DNA from: Przewalskia tangutica
Lineage: Eukaryota; Streptophyta; Magnoliopsida; Solanales; Solanaceae
DNA: 64,000 nt
Assembly: GCA_029844215.1 (NCBI GenBank)
Contig: CM056727.1
Coordinates: forward strand, 22,729,450 to 22,793,449
Reading direction: 5' to 3'
The notes below the pieces were generated by a model. That model was not told where the DNA came from. It did not search any database and saw only the letters and a list, made by a program, of their open reading frames with translations. Both the position numbers and the translations under genes were made by a program. Numbering within the stretch: the first letter of the stretch is position 1; each line of letters starts with the position of its first letter. Of this stretch, positions 23,169 through 36,402 are shown in pieces.

Positions 23169-25416
23169 CCCTTTCTCCTTTTTTCCCTCCCAAGATTTCT
23201 AAAAGATTTCCATAAAGAAAGACCACCAAATAGTAACTCTCCAATCTAAGGGCAGTGTCTGTTTCTTGTTGACAAAATCCCCCATTTGGCGCCCACTGGC
23301 TATTCTTTGTACCCTGTTTGGCTTCCAATTCCCAAACGCGGGCCCCCATAATTTTCCAATTCCCCAACTCCTCTTCTTCTCTCGGGGACATAAAGGCGAA
23401 ATCTCTAGCCTATACGGCTCCATCCCGGTCCGACAGAAATGGTATAAATCATGGTGATTAGCGGCCCACTAGGTGGGAGTCACAGTGCCTAGTAATAAAA
23501 TTCCTACACTGCAAATGTCAGTACTCAAACCTGCTTACTTGGAACAATTTACAACTTTGAAATCAACCGAGCTATGTCCATGTGGACAACTCCTCTTCTT
23601 CTCTTTTGTTACGAGTATTTGTATTTGTATGTGTAACTGGTAAATTTGCATGTGAAAATGTCTTTATGGTTCAAGCCGCGTAAACAGCGAGAGCTTAGTG
23701 GATGTCTTTTTTTTTATTCAGACGCTCCCTTCCTTTCTCTCCCTCTCTCCTCGTTGGGCTTTATATTTGAAAAATTGAAAAACGTGCATTACTCTTTCAG
23801 CTACTCCTATTATAGTATTCTCTTCCCAGTTTGAATTTTGAAAAATTCTTATTGATGGGAAGTCTTGTCTTCTTTAGGGTTTAACTTATTTTTGAAGGGC
23901 TTAAAACTTAGGTATGCATATTTCGTTTCATCTCTTTCTAATAACCTACGAGTACGTATGTTTTCGCCAAGTTAAGGTGTCATTCTTCTGGGTTACATTT
24001 CGTTTTTTATGTGTTGGTTTTACTAGCGAATGTCTTATGTTAGAGATACCTGATTATTGTTCAAAGTTGTTCTATTTTTGTAATTATTTTGAGCTATTGT
24101 TGGTTTTATTTTAGAATGTCCAGTGAACCAGCAATGATGGTTTCATGTGTTGTTTAGAGATGCTCATTGTACCGTATTGAATGTGTCCTCTTGGATTGTT
24201 GACCAATCTGCCTTATTAAAGTCAAATTTGTGCTTTTAGAAATGAAATTGTTTTGAACCTTAGCAGATGAAGATAAGTAGACCTAGTTAATTTAATATTA
24301 TCTACTGTTGGTTTTTGGCCCGATCTTTCTTGTCCTGTTAGTTGGAGATCAGCTCTAAGAGATGATGTGCAAAGTTACTCGGTACCGTGTTAGTGAAAGT
24401 TAGTAGGTTCTAGATGGCAAGTGGAGATGCGGCAAGAGACACGTAAACCACCACCTTGTGGTCCGGCCCTTCCCCGGACCTCGTGCATCACCGGGTTGTC
24501 CTTTTTTTTCTTCAGATTGCATATATCATATAGTAGAAGAATATCCCAGTGTTTAAATGAATTTTGCCCTTTCCAGAGGCTCATTTTTTGGGAAATGTAA
24601 TTAGGAATTCATGGGTGCATATACGTGCTAGTCAATGTATGATCATAATTGTAGATTCAATTATTGATCTTATTACAGAAAGGCTTGGGAAATCTTTAAA
24701 ATGTTTGTATTTAGATGCTTAATATTGTGTTTGGGACTTGGAAACAATTTGGGTTTTTAGATTGTCTAGGAAAGTTTTTAGAGGATTAAATACATCTCCT
24801 TCTCTCCTCTCAAAATAGGTCTGATTTTCTTATTCCGATATGAATATAGGACAATGTGAACATAGAACGCGAGTGATAAAAAGACCTCCTGCTAGAGTTA
24901 AACAATTTTCTGTAGGGTTTCTTTGATATTGGTGTCGACGTCCTCTACCTTATGTTCATAAACCACGGAAACACCATTAGTGTCTGAGATGTCTTCTCCA
25001 CTGGTTCTTTCACTACCATGTCAATAGAGCCTTTTGCAGAACTTGTTTGTTTAAAGCAAACAGGGAGACAATCTTACTTAATATGTCAGGGAGCATGATA
25101 TCTTGGAAAATTGTCTCTCAATGGGTTGTCATTTTGCCTTTTGGTTTAGTTAAACATTATAGTTTTACTGTGTGAAAGTTACCTATCCAAAAAAAAAAAG
25201 TTTTACTGTGTGAAAGTAGCTTAGTGCTTTTAAAGTTCATTATTTCTGTGTTCAGTCCACTGAAATGAAAATACCATCAAGTAACTGAGTTATTTGCATC
25301 TTAAGATGGACTTACTGAAATTTTAAAACGTACCTGTCATCAACTTCTACATGCTTATTTTATCACCAACTATTGAAGTATATAACCATATTTGATGGAG
25401 TACTTGTCCTATGCAG
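23169..25416. other. Upstream region of the SINA-like gene
   Basis: No CDS is supported. A pyrimidine-rich run (CTTTCTCTCCCTCTC, about 23730-23745) followed by AT-rich sequence looks like the start of a 5' leader, and the acceptor ATGCAG ending at 25416 suggests a leader intron from about 23.9 to 25.4 kb. A SINE fragment lies at about 24430-24515. Confidence 0.35.
24430..24515 (-). mobile_element. Au-type SINE fragment
   Basis: On the minus strand: CCCGGTGATGCACGAGGTCC, GGGGAAGGGCCGGACCACAA. This resembles the conserved body of the plant Au SINE family. It is preceded by a run of A, and the remaining parts are absent. Confidence 0.5.
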
Positions 25417-27261
25417 GATTAACAACTTATAACAGCAATGTCACCTGGAAGTCCTTATTTTGAGGACTTGCGTTGTCAACCTGAGGTCATTAATCCTCCG
25501 CAAAATGAAGACTGTGCGGACATTGGTGAACATATGAATGAGCTTTCTCAGCATATAGCAAAACCTAATGTGGCAGTTTCCAATAGTGTTCGCGAATTAT
25601 TGGAATGCCCAGTATGCTTAAATGCTATGTATCCGCCCATTCATCAGGTAGGGTTATCTGAATTTCTTGCTGATAAATGCTGATGTTTTCTCAATGTTAC
25701 GTTCTAAAAATACAAAATATTTTCTCGTTCTCTTCTTTAGAGATGATTTTTTTATCTTCATGTAAACAAATAGAAACAGAAAAACTAACGGAAAAGAAAT
25801 ATAGAGTTTAGTTCACATTTTTCTTTCAGAATAGTGTAAGATGGAGTCAATTTACATGTTGTTGATTGTCTATTTTGTATTTTAAAGTTGTTAGTGAAAC
25901 AAATACTCCTCAGTCTCTGAAAAGAACGGTGGGCATTGATTTGTTAGTTTTCTTGGATGAATTTTATATATTCAGGAAATGCTTAGAAGTTACTAAAATC
26001 AGTTTTATATTATTGAAAATATTTAGCATATTTGAAGTAGTCGTTGCCAAGGGAAATTGTTTGATTCTCGATAGTACCATGTAAAATGGAAGAGAGGTAG
26101 TACTGATCTGCGGTCACTAACCATTATTGGGGTAATGTCTTTTATACTTTGGGCATAGTTATTCTACTTATTTTACAAGATACTCCCAGTGTTGTTATTG
26201 TTGTCTCTTGTTTTTCCCTATGCAGTATTTAATTGTTCTCTCTTTGCCCTTCTTGCAGTGTTCCAATGGTCACACACTGTGCTCTGGTTGCAAACCTAGG
26301 GTACATAATCGCTGTCCAACATGTCGGCATGAGCTTGGTAATATTCGCTGCCTTGCATTGGAGAAGGTTGCTGCATCTCTTGAGCTCCCATGTAAATATC
26401 AGAGCTTTGGATGCATAGGCATCGTTCCTTACTACAGCAAGCTAAATCACGAGTCCCAATGCTCTTTCAGACCCTATAATTGCTCCTATGCAGGGTCAGA
26501 GTGCGCTGTCATCGGCGACATCCCATAATTAGTTGCCCATTTAAAAGATGATCACAAAGTTGATGTCCATGTGGGCAGTACTTTCAACCATCGATATGTA
26601 AAATCAAATCCCGATGAAGTGGAGAATAATGCTACATGGATGCTCACAGTAAGTACTGTTTCTCTTCTTCCATTCATTTGCAGATTAGCATTTGTTATGA
26701 ATGAAATAAGGCAGTTCTGATGATCAAAATTCTGAAAGTGTACTAGATTTGTGTATTGGTATTTAATAGTGTGACTTCTTTGCTGTGAGGCATGGTTGCA
26801 TGAATTTTAGGTGTGAGTTTGGGACTGTCTCAAGTCTTTTTTTTTTCCCAGTTCAGATGCTATAAGGTTTTATTTGGCATCCCTACTTTTTGCTTCTATT
26901 GATTGGGGGTGAACTAATACTTCTAAATGATAAATGCAGTTCGTTCATAGTAGGAGCAGTAACACATCAAATTCTCCGCTTTCTCTTATTGTGTAGAGTT
27001 CTAGTTTGGAAGAAGAGGAATCTTTCAACTGGATTTGGAAGTTTTTTTTATAAGATTATTAGCAGAGTACCAAGAAGGCAAACAACAATCAAGAAGTTAC
27101 AGCATTACTGCTTTAATTTACACCCACATGAATTCGCATGACTACATAAGCTGTAAAGCCCGTCTTTTGACTGAATACCCTTAACCTTAGTGGTAGAGCA
27201 TTTGGCTGCATATACTGGAATACCCTTAATCTTTTGACACGAGGCACTGGCATGTTTTGTA

Positions 27262-27709
27262 CTCTCTCCGTCCCGATTAATGTGATACTCTTTCCTTTTT
27301 AATCAGTCCAAAAAAGAATAACACCTTTCTATATTTAATACTCTCTCCGTTTCAAAAAGATTGCCTTATTTTCCTTTTTAATCCGTTTCAAAAAGAATGT
27401 CTCTTTCTTTTTTGGCAACTCTTTCATTCCAACTTTCCACATGGCATGTTTAAGACCACAAGATTAAAGGACATTTTTGTACATTCAACACATCTTTAAT
27501 TTTAGACCACAAGATTCAAAAGTCTTCTCTACTTTCTTAAACTTTGTGTCAAGTCAAAACCAGACAATCTTTTTGAAACGGAGGGAGTAACAATTTAACT
27601 TTAAACTTCCCAGTTTACCTTAATGAGATCATAAATTTCAAAATTCTTCATTTCATTCTTAAACTCCGTGCCTAGTCAAACATCCTCATATAAATTGGGA
27701 CGGAGGGAG
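27262..27709. mobile_element. Stowaway-like MITE, outer copy
   Basis: Termini CTCTCTCCGTCCCGATTAAT and the inverted TAAATTGGGACGGAGGGAG; TA flanks the left end (27260-27261). It is interrupted by a second MITE at 27341-27587. It lies in intron 2 of the SINA-like gene. Confidence 0.8.
27341..27587. mobile_element. Stowaway-like MITE nested in another
   Basis: Inverted repeats CTCTCTCCGTTTCAAAAAG and CTTTTTGAAACGGAGGGAG, with TA on both sides (27339-27340 and 27588-27589). 247 bp, no ORF. Confidence 0.88.
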
Positions 27710-28730
27710 CATGTAATTTGGTTACACATTGCAAAATGGCTGTTGTTTGGGAGCCTTTAGAATTTGGAGGATCAAATACTTGGCATCATAATTCGAGCGA
27801 GGGACATGTTAATTTGGAAAAAGATTAGGGACCTTCAGCCAGGAAATTTACTGTAATGGGGAAAACCTTCAGCCAGGAAATCTTTCTGGCAACCTCCGTG
27901 TAAGGTGGATGCCATTTGGGGGATGGAGAGATGAAGATAGCCAAGATCTCTTTGATAACTGAGGAATCCCCGAGGGTTAGTGGCAATGGGAAAGATCTTT
28001 CTTTCTGGGGCAAATTCCATATACGAGGATCTTCTAGTCTCCAACAAAGTTGCCTAGTTAGGCTGATTGTTCTGTACTTATCCGGTTATATGTTATGTTG
28101 TACCCATTTTATGCGTATTTTTCACCATGTAGAATCTAACCTACGTTGTTTTAGCTGATATTGTTGGTTAGCTTTTGGTCTTGCACCTTTTTGAGTTTAT
28201 ATCTGGAATATGTCATACAAATTGTGGTTCCTGTAAATTTTCCTCCAGGTCTTCAGTTGCTTTGGTCAGTACTTCTGTTTACACTTTGAAGCATTTCAAC
28301 TTGGAATGGCACCAAGTTTATATTGCATTTTTATGGTTCATGGGTGATGATGAAACTGCAAAGAACTTTAGCTACAGTCTTGAAGTTGGTGGCAATGGAA
28401 GGAAGATGATTTGGCAAGGGGTACCAAGAGGCATTAGGGACAGTCACCGAAAGGTTCGAGACAGTTTTGATGGCCTCATCATTCAACGTAATATGGCGCT
28501 CTTCTTTTCTGGGGGAGACCAGAAAGAATTGAAGCTTAGAGTTACTGGTAGGATATGGAAAGAACAATGATGTCCATTGTTGCAGGACACTTTTAGTACT
28601 CTTTCAGTCCAAGGAGTAGGTTTTATTCATCTAGCAATCAGTTGAAGTCTTCTGATCATTGTATTTTCTTGAACAGGGAGCAACTCTCTTTGCTTGTCCA
28701 TGATTAAAATACATTAGTGAGAAGGCCTTA

Positions 28731-29434
28731 GGGCCTGTTTGGATTGACGGTAGGCAGAAGTGTTTCTAAGTGATTTATGTTTGGATGCAACAATGTAAAA
28801 GTGATTGTTATCAATAAATGATGTTTGGATAGTTCTGATCAAAATTGATTTTGAATTTAGAATTACCAAAATGAGCATTTAGTCAATACATATAAATAAA
28901 AATTACTAATAAATGAAAGTATGTAAATAAAAATTACAAATAGATAATAGAATTTAAAGTGCAATATAATAGTTAAATATTAGTAGAAATATTATTACAA
29001 TACTAATTTAAAGTGCAAATAGTATTTAAATATTATCCTCGTATAATATTATAATCGGACAACGTTAGGATGTTTGAGGAGTTTAAAGTTCCAGTTTGCA
29101 ATTACACATGAACAAATGTCAACTTTAGTAGTATATTTGATTTTTTTTTAATTAATGAGTAGTATATTTGATTTTTTAGTAATTATTTCTAGATATTTAA
29201 AGAGGGTAATGAAAGTTGTATATTTGAAAAAAAAATTAGTAATTATTTCTAGATATTTAAAGAGGATAATAAAGGTGGATAAAGTTGATGAAAATTAAAA
29301 AGGATAATAAAAAAAATGATAAAATTTAAATTGAAATAAATAGTAGAAGTGCTTCTGGAGAATAGCCAAACCAAACATGTCAATTTTGCTATTTTCACGA
29401 AAGTGGGTATCCAGAAGCCAATCCAAACATGCCC
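28731..29434. mobile_element. Tourist-like MITE
   Basis: Termini GGGCCTGTTTGGATTG and CAATCCAAACATGCCC form an inverted repeat with one mismatch. The duplication TTA is at 28728-28730 and 29435-29437, as in PIF/Harbinger-derived Tourist elements. The interior is AT-rich with repeated AATTATTTCTAGATATTTAA phrases. It begins about 160 bp after the SINA-like stop. Confidence 0.88.
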
Positions 29435-29437
29435 TTA

Positions 29438-29931
29438 GTCATTTTGTGGAATGTGTCTTACTGTAGGTGGTACTGCTGTCTAATGAGAGCAACAGTAAAA
29501 GATGTCTATTCATGAAGTTCTTTCTATTGAAATCCATTGCAGAATTCACCTTTATTCTCTTTCAATAAGTTCTGGAGTGCGTGGTTCAAAGTCATGAAAA
29601 GAAAACTAAAGTTGGTGCCACGTAAATAAAGTAGATTCTAACATGCTTATTTGTTATTTTTCCAGTGATAAAATTGTGACAAATATATTTGCATTACAAA
29701 AATCATGCACAACAACCAGTCACATAGAAAGGTTACATGATCAAAAGCATGTTCAAAGTGTCATACATTATTGACTTAAATAAGTTTTAAATTTTATCTA
29801 TTTAGTCTTAATGATTCCTGACCTCACATGCTAAGATCACTTTTAGTTTAAACTTAAGAGATTTAAAATATTTTTTATATTCTTAAATTTTGTGTTCATA
29901 CTGTTACCATCGTGTGAGGAAGATTGGGTCA
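29438..29931. other. Spacer between Tourist MITE and LINE
   Basis: AT-rich, no ORF or repeat recognised. Confidence 0.4.
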
Positions 29932-30339
29932 AATTCTGGGAGCAGTTTTTTTTTTAGGTAAATGCAAATATTATTACTAATAACGAAAAGGAAGTGGCTA
30001 CAATCAGTCGATGAGGTATCTCAAGCCTCAACGTAATGCAAACAAGAAGTGATAGAGGGGAGGGGTGGTCACTCAAAATGTGTCATTACAAGAGGGGATA
30101 AAATCATAGAGAACTCTATAAGATGTTGTTTTGATTCTTGCAATGACCTCTTCTGCCGGAAAGCTTGTGCCTTCAAAGAGCATTGTGTTTCTTGCCCTCC
30201 AAATCTCATAAACCATTATGCAAAAAGTAAGCAAAATAGCTTTGGCTCGGATGCTTGTCATGGTGTTCTTTCTTAATCCATTTAAGGAGCTTTCAACATT
30301 GTCATCTCTCTTCTAATACCCAACCAATCTTTTATGCTC

Positions 30340-33180
30340 TTCCAAATCATGTGTGTATAGGCGTGCAAAGAAGATGTGTTCCACTTGTTTCATTAGCTTG
30401 CTTGCAGAACCCGCAAGATTTATCCTCGAGTTGAGAAATGATAGAGTATCCTTTTGTAGCTAACCGCTTTCGCAATTTAGCCACATAGTAAAAGAGAATT
30501 TGGGAGGAATGAAGCCTTTCCAAATTTGTGACATCCAAGGCTTTTTAGCTTGCGGAGTCGCAAGATATCATACACGAGCTTGAATCAAATATACCGTTGC
30601 ACAACATTTTGTAAAGCCAATAGATCACCATGGCTACCAAAGATAGAAACAAATTTGTCGCGAATCCCACAAATCTTTTTGAATAAGGGAGTCCACAGAC
30701 GTACTCATAGTCCCAAATTGTAATACCTCTCAAATAGTGGCTATTGATCCATCGACCCAAAGAGAATCGACCGTGTGAGTTTGCCAAATCGTCTGGATAG
30801 CAAGGCATGATTCCATTCCTCGATGTTCATAAGACTCCAAGCCACCTTCGCCTGAGGCAAGCAAATGATATCCTGGCAACTCTCGTGGTTTCCACCCCAT
30901 GAATCGAATACAAGCAGACTGCACCTTGTCGATAATAGTGGCGGGATAGAAGTGCCCTAACCAAAAGCTCTCAACCTCGACAACCGACTGATTAGTTCCT
31001 TACCAAAGATAAGAAGTGTGATGCCCCATTTCGAATGTAATTCGAAATAGCACTAGTGAATGGGCAAATTGATCCACCGAGATCAAATCGGGACAAAGGA
31101 TCCCCAAGTATCGTCTGGAAAGCTTCCAATGGCGAAACCCACTGACAAAATCAAGTCCCGAATCGTAATGCATTCCCGCTAAGTAGACAGAGGATTTAGT
31201 CAAGTTAAGAGTTAATCCTGAGGCGACCTCCAACTCTTCCGCACAATTCATAAGAATCCCAATCAAGATATATCTCCTTTGGCAAAGCATGAGGTCATCC
31301 GCGAATGCGGATAGTAATGCCCAATTTCTTACACTTTGGAAAATATGAGAAAGCTTTTGCCTCGCCTTCATTTTAAGCGACCTTGAGAGGTATTCCATGC
31401 ACAAGATAAAGAGAGTAGGGACATAGATCACCTTGTCTTAGGCCGCGCTTTCCTTTGAAGTATCCATGTAGCTCACCATTGATAGAAAGGGAGAAGGAGG
31501 TTGAGCTAACACATTCCATGATCCATCTTGTAAATCTGTCTGGAAATTTTAGGCTTCTTAGTACCAATTCGAGGAAGCTCCAAGAGATCAGACGAATGAT
31601 TTACGAAGGTCCACCATAAGATACATCTTGGTGAGACTCGCTCTATTAAATCCTCTCACAAGCTCTGTGCCGCATATACGTTGTCCATCATGTTTCTTCC
31701 TTTCACAAAAGCCCCTTGGGATTTGTCAATGAGAGAAGGAAGGATCAATGCCATTCTGTTAGCAAGAATCTTTGTGATGATCTTATAGATCACATTAGTC
31801 AATCCGATTGGCCTGAAATCATTTACCTTAGGATCATGATCAGTCTTTGGTAGCAGGGTAATGATGGTATGATTTACCTGCTTCAAAAGAACTCCAGTAG
31901 AGAAGAACTCTTGGAAACATCTTACAACATCATGGCCCACATCTTTCCATCTATTCTTGAAGAAGGCAGCCGTATAACCATCTGGTCCAGGTGCCTTGTT
32001 GGTAGTGGGTCGGGAAGTACCTAATAGATCTTTGTAAAATTCAACAAGCAACTTCCTAACTTCTTCTGGTGATGTAGTGATAGTACCATTAGCTTTAACA
32101 AGAAAGTTAATGGAGTTCCTGACATTAGTCCTTTTGATCAAGCTATGAAAGTATTTGGAACATCTATCACTTCCAATCAAGTGTTTCTGTCTTGACTTCT
32201 GCCTTATGAAGTGTCTTTCAGCTTCCAGTAAGGTGTTTGCTCTAGCTCTTGAGGACTTAACCTTGGCTTTAAGCTCCTCATCAAAGGGATTTTCCATGTG
32301 TGCATTGATAGCCTCCTTGAACTCTATGTTTGCCCCTTTTGCTCTTTGTTCGATACCTCCAAAGTCACTTATGTTCAAAGCCCTTAAAGGTTGTTTCAAG
32401 GCTTTCAATTTGGAGGCAAGGACGATTGAAAGCGATTCCCAATATGTCTTGTCTCCAACATGAAGTCATAATGTTCTCAAAGGTCGGTGAAAGCCACATA
32501 TTCATGAACTTGAAAGGCGTTTCCCAACATTATAGGATGTAATAATCGTGGCTATCACAGACGGTGTCCGAGACAGTTCCATAGGCATGAAATTGGTGGC
32601 ATTCTAGTGGTCAAATCACTCCAATTTTGATTCATCAACACTCTATCAAGCTTAGACCAAATCGAACCATTCGTCCAAGTGTAGGAACCGGAAGAGCGTC
32701 TTCTAGTCCATGAGAATTCTGAAATCTCCAAGATCCCTAAGCATAAGGCGTGAGAGGAGGACCCCCCACCTTATCATTAGGGTTGCAGTAAGTGTTGAAA
32801 TCTCCCATAATCATCCAAGGCTTAGTGATGCCAACGCCCGAGAAAGGTGATGCCAAAGCATCCTTCTATCCGAGATGCTATAAACCGTACACAAATGTGG
32901 TGCGAAGGACACTTGTGTTATATTGCAACTTGCTGGACATGGATATGCCGAGAGTCCATACCAAGCACTTCGCAACAAACCCTGGATGGATCCCAAAGTA
33001 ATAGCGTTCTACCGCTCCAATGAATTCCAAATTTGAGCAAAACTTCCATGCTTTGAATCTTTGAGAGAAAGACTGGCCCTCGCCGAGATAGCTTAGTTTC
33101 CAATAGACAAATCATAGCCGCGTCATGCTGTTTAGTGATACTACACACTAGAGCTTGCGTGGCAGCCTATCCCTTTGTCC
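30340..33180 (-). pseudogene. LINE ORF2 (endonuclease, reverse transcriptase)
   Basis: From high to low coordinate: an endonuclease piece (AAMICLLETKLSRRG, about 33100); a pre-RT coiled region; RT with NKAPGPDGYTAAFFK, LLPKTDHDPKVNDFRPIGLT and RMALILPSLIDKSQGAFVKG (31656-32408); the GLRQGDLCPYSLYL motif at about 31440; and the catalytic AFADDLML motif at 31289-31308. The usual PLSPYLF there is altered to CPYSLYL. A cysteine/histidine motif CGFCKQANETSGTHLLC near 30410-30360 is the zf-RVT end. At least five frame breaks. Confidence 0.88.
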
Positions 33181-33369
33181 GCAAAGACCACGGACATTCC
33201 AACAAAGTATTTTCATTAGGAAACAAAGGAGGTTTTATTAAGACTCCGCGCTTAGCCGCTTTCGCTTTCCCACCGCTGCCCATTCTTTTGGACAAAACCT
33301 CTTGCCATCCATCATCTTTGTTGCTGGAAGCCATAACGTGTACCATCCAAGCTATGTTCCCGCTCAAAG

Positions 33370-36130
33370 TTAACGTTTGACACAAGCCGAGCCTTTTCCG
33401 TAGCACCGCTGCATGTAACTTAATCCAACGGGTGGCGGGTTCATAGGCATCTCAGAATCAGAATGTTTTGACTCACCCCTTATCCTAACATGTTGTGTAC
33501 TGCCATTGTGAGAATTAGGCAGTGAGGACTTTGCTAGAGAATCCCGCAAACATGATGGGCCAGAATGCCCCAAAACCGGAGGACGCGGCGTGTGATACTT
33601 CTCCCAAGCTTCCGTACGCAGGTGTTGTGTGCTCGGTTTCTTCAATGTCCATCAAGTTATCGGCATCTACAGGATGTTGAGAAGTTGGTGGATGAGGGGG
33701 AGGATGGTTGGTTCCACCCGTAACTTTGTTGACCTTCAAACGAGTAGAATCAACCTTGTTGTTAGGGGGTACCTCAGTATTGCGTGTTTTTGGAGCTTCT
33801 TCATTGTTGACATCATCCTCGCCTTCCTACACTTCAAATGGTTGTGTCCAAAAGCCGCACAATGATAGCAAAAGTCCGGTAATTCTCATAGTTTACCCTT
33901 TGAGTATACCTTCGTTATCGGGAGTTTAACGACAAAATCCATTATCGGCCTCGCTAACATCCACTTCCACTAGAACTCTTGCATAGTTCATTTTAGACCT
34001 TTCCTTAGTATATTGGTCGTGTAAAGAGGTTTTCCTACACGTGAAGCAATCTTACTAAGGCCCGCACTCCAAATAGAAAGGGGAATGTCCGAAAGTGACC
34101 CAAATAGAATGTCCATAAACAAATCATCCGTTATAAGAACTCCTTTATTGATAGCCTTGAGCATCATGGTTTTCCGTAGACCATATAAGGGCCTCCGTGA
34201 AGTACATTAGTGCGCTCTTCCTCCGTCATGAATTTGAACACCGCCCTTTGCCATATGGTATAATACGGCATTTAACTCCCATCCTTTCACAATCGTATTC
34301 AATGCTTCTCTTCCCGAAAGGACCCGTGAAGCAACCTATTAGGCAATAGCCCCAAGTTTCTATGAAAGGAACTTCATCCTCAACTTCTATATCTACTTCC
34401 CACTTGTTGTTCGATAAATTGTAACCATACCTTTTGCCTCAATCCTAGTTCCCGCAGACTCAAGATAAGTCTTTTTAGGAGGAAGGGACCTTTGCCATGG
34501 TTTGGGGAAGATTGTTTTGAGTTGTGGCCGTGGTAGGATATGATGTGGTTTAGAAGATGCATTAGTGTGTAAATCATTGGGAGGTATATCCGGAGGTATA
34601 GCAGAGGGAATGGTAGAGGAGTGAGCTTGGGCCCGCAATAGAAGAGATGATTTGCGTGCCATTTGGGAGGTAGGGAATTTGTGTTGGTTTTGAAGGAATG
34701 TAAGGAAGAGGAGATAGAAGGGTGAGGTGTTGTGAAATTCGGAAGTAGTGAAGTGGTATTAGATGAGAGGGGATGTTTAAGACTACATTCGAATCCGGAA
34801 GTGTTAAAGGCAGCGAAAGTGTTGTGATTCTTGAGATTGCCTCCACTTAGCAAACTAGCTAAAGTAGGAAGGCTTCATTGGTGACACGTAAAGAAATGCG
34901 GGTTGTTGTCTTGAATCACGAGGGCACTTGAATCCCGCGTCATTCAATGTCGAATTTCTGCACTCGCATTATTGATGGTTATGGAGTTCCCAGGCTCGTC
35001 GACATGTAAATAGCTTTGTTTCTCACAATTGACTCGCTCTTTGTAACGTGAATAGTCAATGCCCCTAGATTATCCCCGATCCGCCTTGGAAATAAGACCA
35101 TCATAAAGTCCGGTGTTATGAGAGTCATTTGTACCGCCTCATAAATGCGCGACGCCAAGACCTCAATAAAAACGTTAGAACACACAACCGACTTAGCCTC
35201 AGAAACGGGGGTAGTTAATGTCCCTAGGTTATCCCCGCCCGCCTTGGAAATCGGACCATCATAAAGGCCCGTGGTTGTGAGTGAAAAGTTGATACCGCAT
35301 GACATGTGACGCCATCACCCTCAATAATGACGTTAGGTCCTCGGGGATAAACCCTTCAGATTCCACATCCGATCTTGATCCTTGCATAGAGTGCATATTC
35401 CTAGTATCATTGTTATCCTCGTGGCCCGCCTTAGCCTTCCGACCCAAGACCCACCCGTAATAGGAGTAGTCACATCGTTTCGGGCGTTGAAGTTTGCTCT
35501 CTTGACAAGCGTTGAACTTCGAGGATGTGAGTACCATCAATGCTTTCAACCGACTTTGAATCAAACAAGACGTGATTACTCTTGGACCCATGAACACCGC
35601 ACGACCCGCCATGAACTTGACCCACGCCCGACCGGTTTAGACCCGAGAATGCCATCGTGTTCGCTTCTCCAATCGCGATGTCCGCCTAGATTTTAACCCT
35701 TTTCCGCTAACCCGAGAGAATTTCCGGGTAGTGTCGAGTACTAATCTTTGAGTGATCGCTAGTTCTTCCGAAATGATCCCTTTACCAACAGATTGGCGTG
35801 GAATGATCAACCACCATAGTAGCATTGTGGCGCTCAATGGTCCCGCCTAAGTTCCGCTTCAAACTCACTTATATCCAAGCTTTCAATTTCTATATTTTTG
35901 CCCCATTCATGTATCCTTTGTAGCATAGAATCATCTACTACATTTTCTAAAGGAAAGCGCGAGTCCGAGTAATACTTAACCAACACATGGTCCGAGATCA
36001 CTTAAATAAGATTTTCCTGGCAATTGTTGGACTATCGCCATTCTTTTTTTCTTCTTTGTTCTAGCTTTAGCCGAATCGCTGAACCTCCTGAATCATTGCT
36101 AGAACGTGTGTAACGTTTAGACTTTTTCAT
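33370..36130 (-). pseudogene. LINE ORF1-like region
   Basis: A likely start is ATG at 36130 (MKKSKRYTRSSNDSGGSA), followed by many stops. A zinc knuckle reads CYHCAAFGHNHLKC (C-x2-C-x4-H-x4-C) at about 33828-33875, the nucleic-acid-binding motif of plant LINE ORF1 proteins. Between them the frame is broken repeatedly. Proline/serine-rich sequence follows the knuckle towards ORF2. Confidence 0.65.
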
Positions 36131-36402
36131 ATTGTGGACAATAACAATTAAACCATAATGAAACAAACGAAAATCTAAGGGGGGGGGGGAGAAGAGGAAG
36201 ACACCGAAGGAGCAACTAAGGGAAACGTTGAGAGCGTTTTCTTAGTGAGAGAAACTTCTCTCTAACTCCAAGCAAGAATATCTACAATTCTGGGAGCAGT
36301 TTGAACACACTGCCACGTGATTAATATTGAATGGCAAATGAGGACGGCTTAAGGCGCTCTGGTATTGATTTTCAGTGGGAGCATTCTGCTCTCTTCTGTG
36401 AT

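Larger units (their letters stand above)
25438..28570 (+). pseudogene. SINA-type RING E3 ubiquitin ligase, broken
   Basis: Three exons: 25438-25647, 26259-26648 and 28249-28570, all with GT-AG borders. Exon 1 encodes an unconserved N-terminus and the first RING cysteines (LLECPVCLNAMYPPIHQ). Exon 2 supplies the rest of the RING (CSNGHTLCSGCK, CPTCRHELGN) and the SINA zinc fingers (CKYQSFGC, CSFRPYNCSYAGSECAV). Exon 3 is the TRAF-like substrate-binding and dimerisation domain, ending VTGRIWKEQ as in SINAT proteins. Two lesions are seen. TAA at 26526-26528 replaces the residue after GDIP, and one extra base near 28314-28316 shifts the frame after QLGMAP. Read as is, the protein would have about 159 residues: RING plus partial zinc finger, without the TRAF-like part. 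Splice sites and the remaining sequence are well preserved, so the loss is recent, or the truncated form is used, or there are assembly errors. Confidence 0.85.
29949..36285 (-). mobile_element. L1-type LINE retrotransposon, degenerate
   Basis: On the minus strand: ORF1 with a zinc knuckle, then ORF2 with endonuclease, reverse transcriptase and a C-terminal zf-RVT motif, ending in a short A-tail (T run at 29946-29955). The sequence AATTCTGGGAGCAGTTT occurs exactly at both ends (29932-29948 and 36286-36302), a 17-bp target duplication. At 6.3 kb it is close to full length. Many stops and frameshifts show it is inactive despite the perfect duplication. Confidence 0.93.

Noticed and set aside
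32155..32463. Plus-strand frames opposite the LINE RT
   Set aside because: They are shadows of the minus-strand reverse transcriptase.
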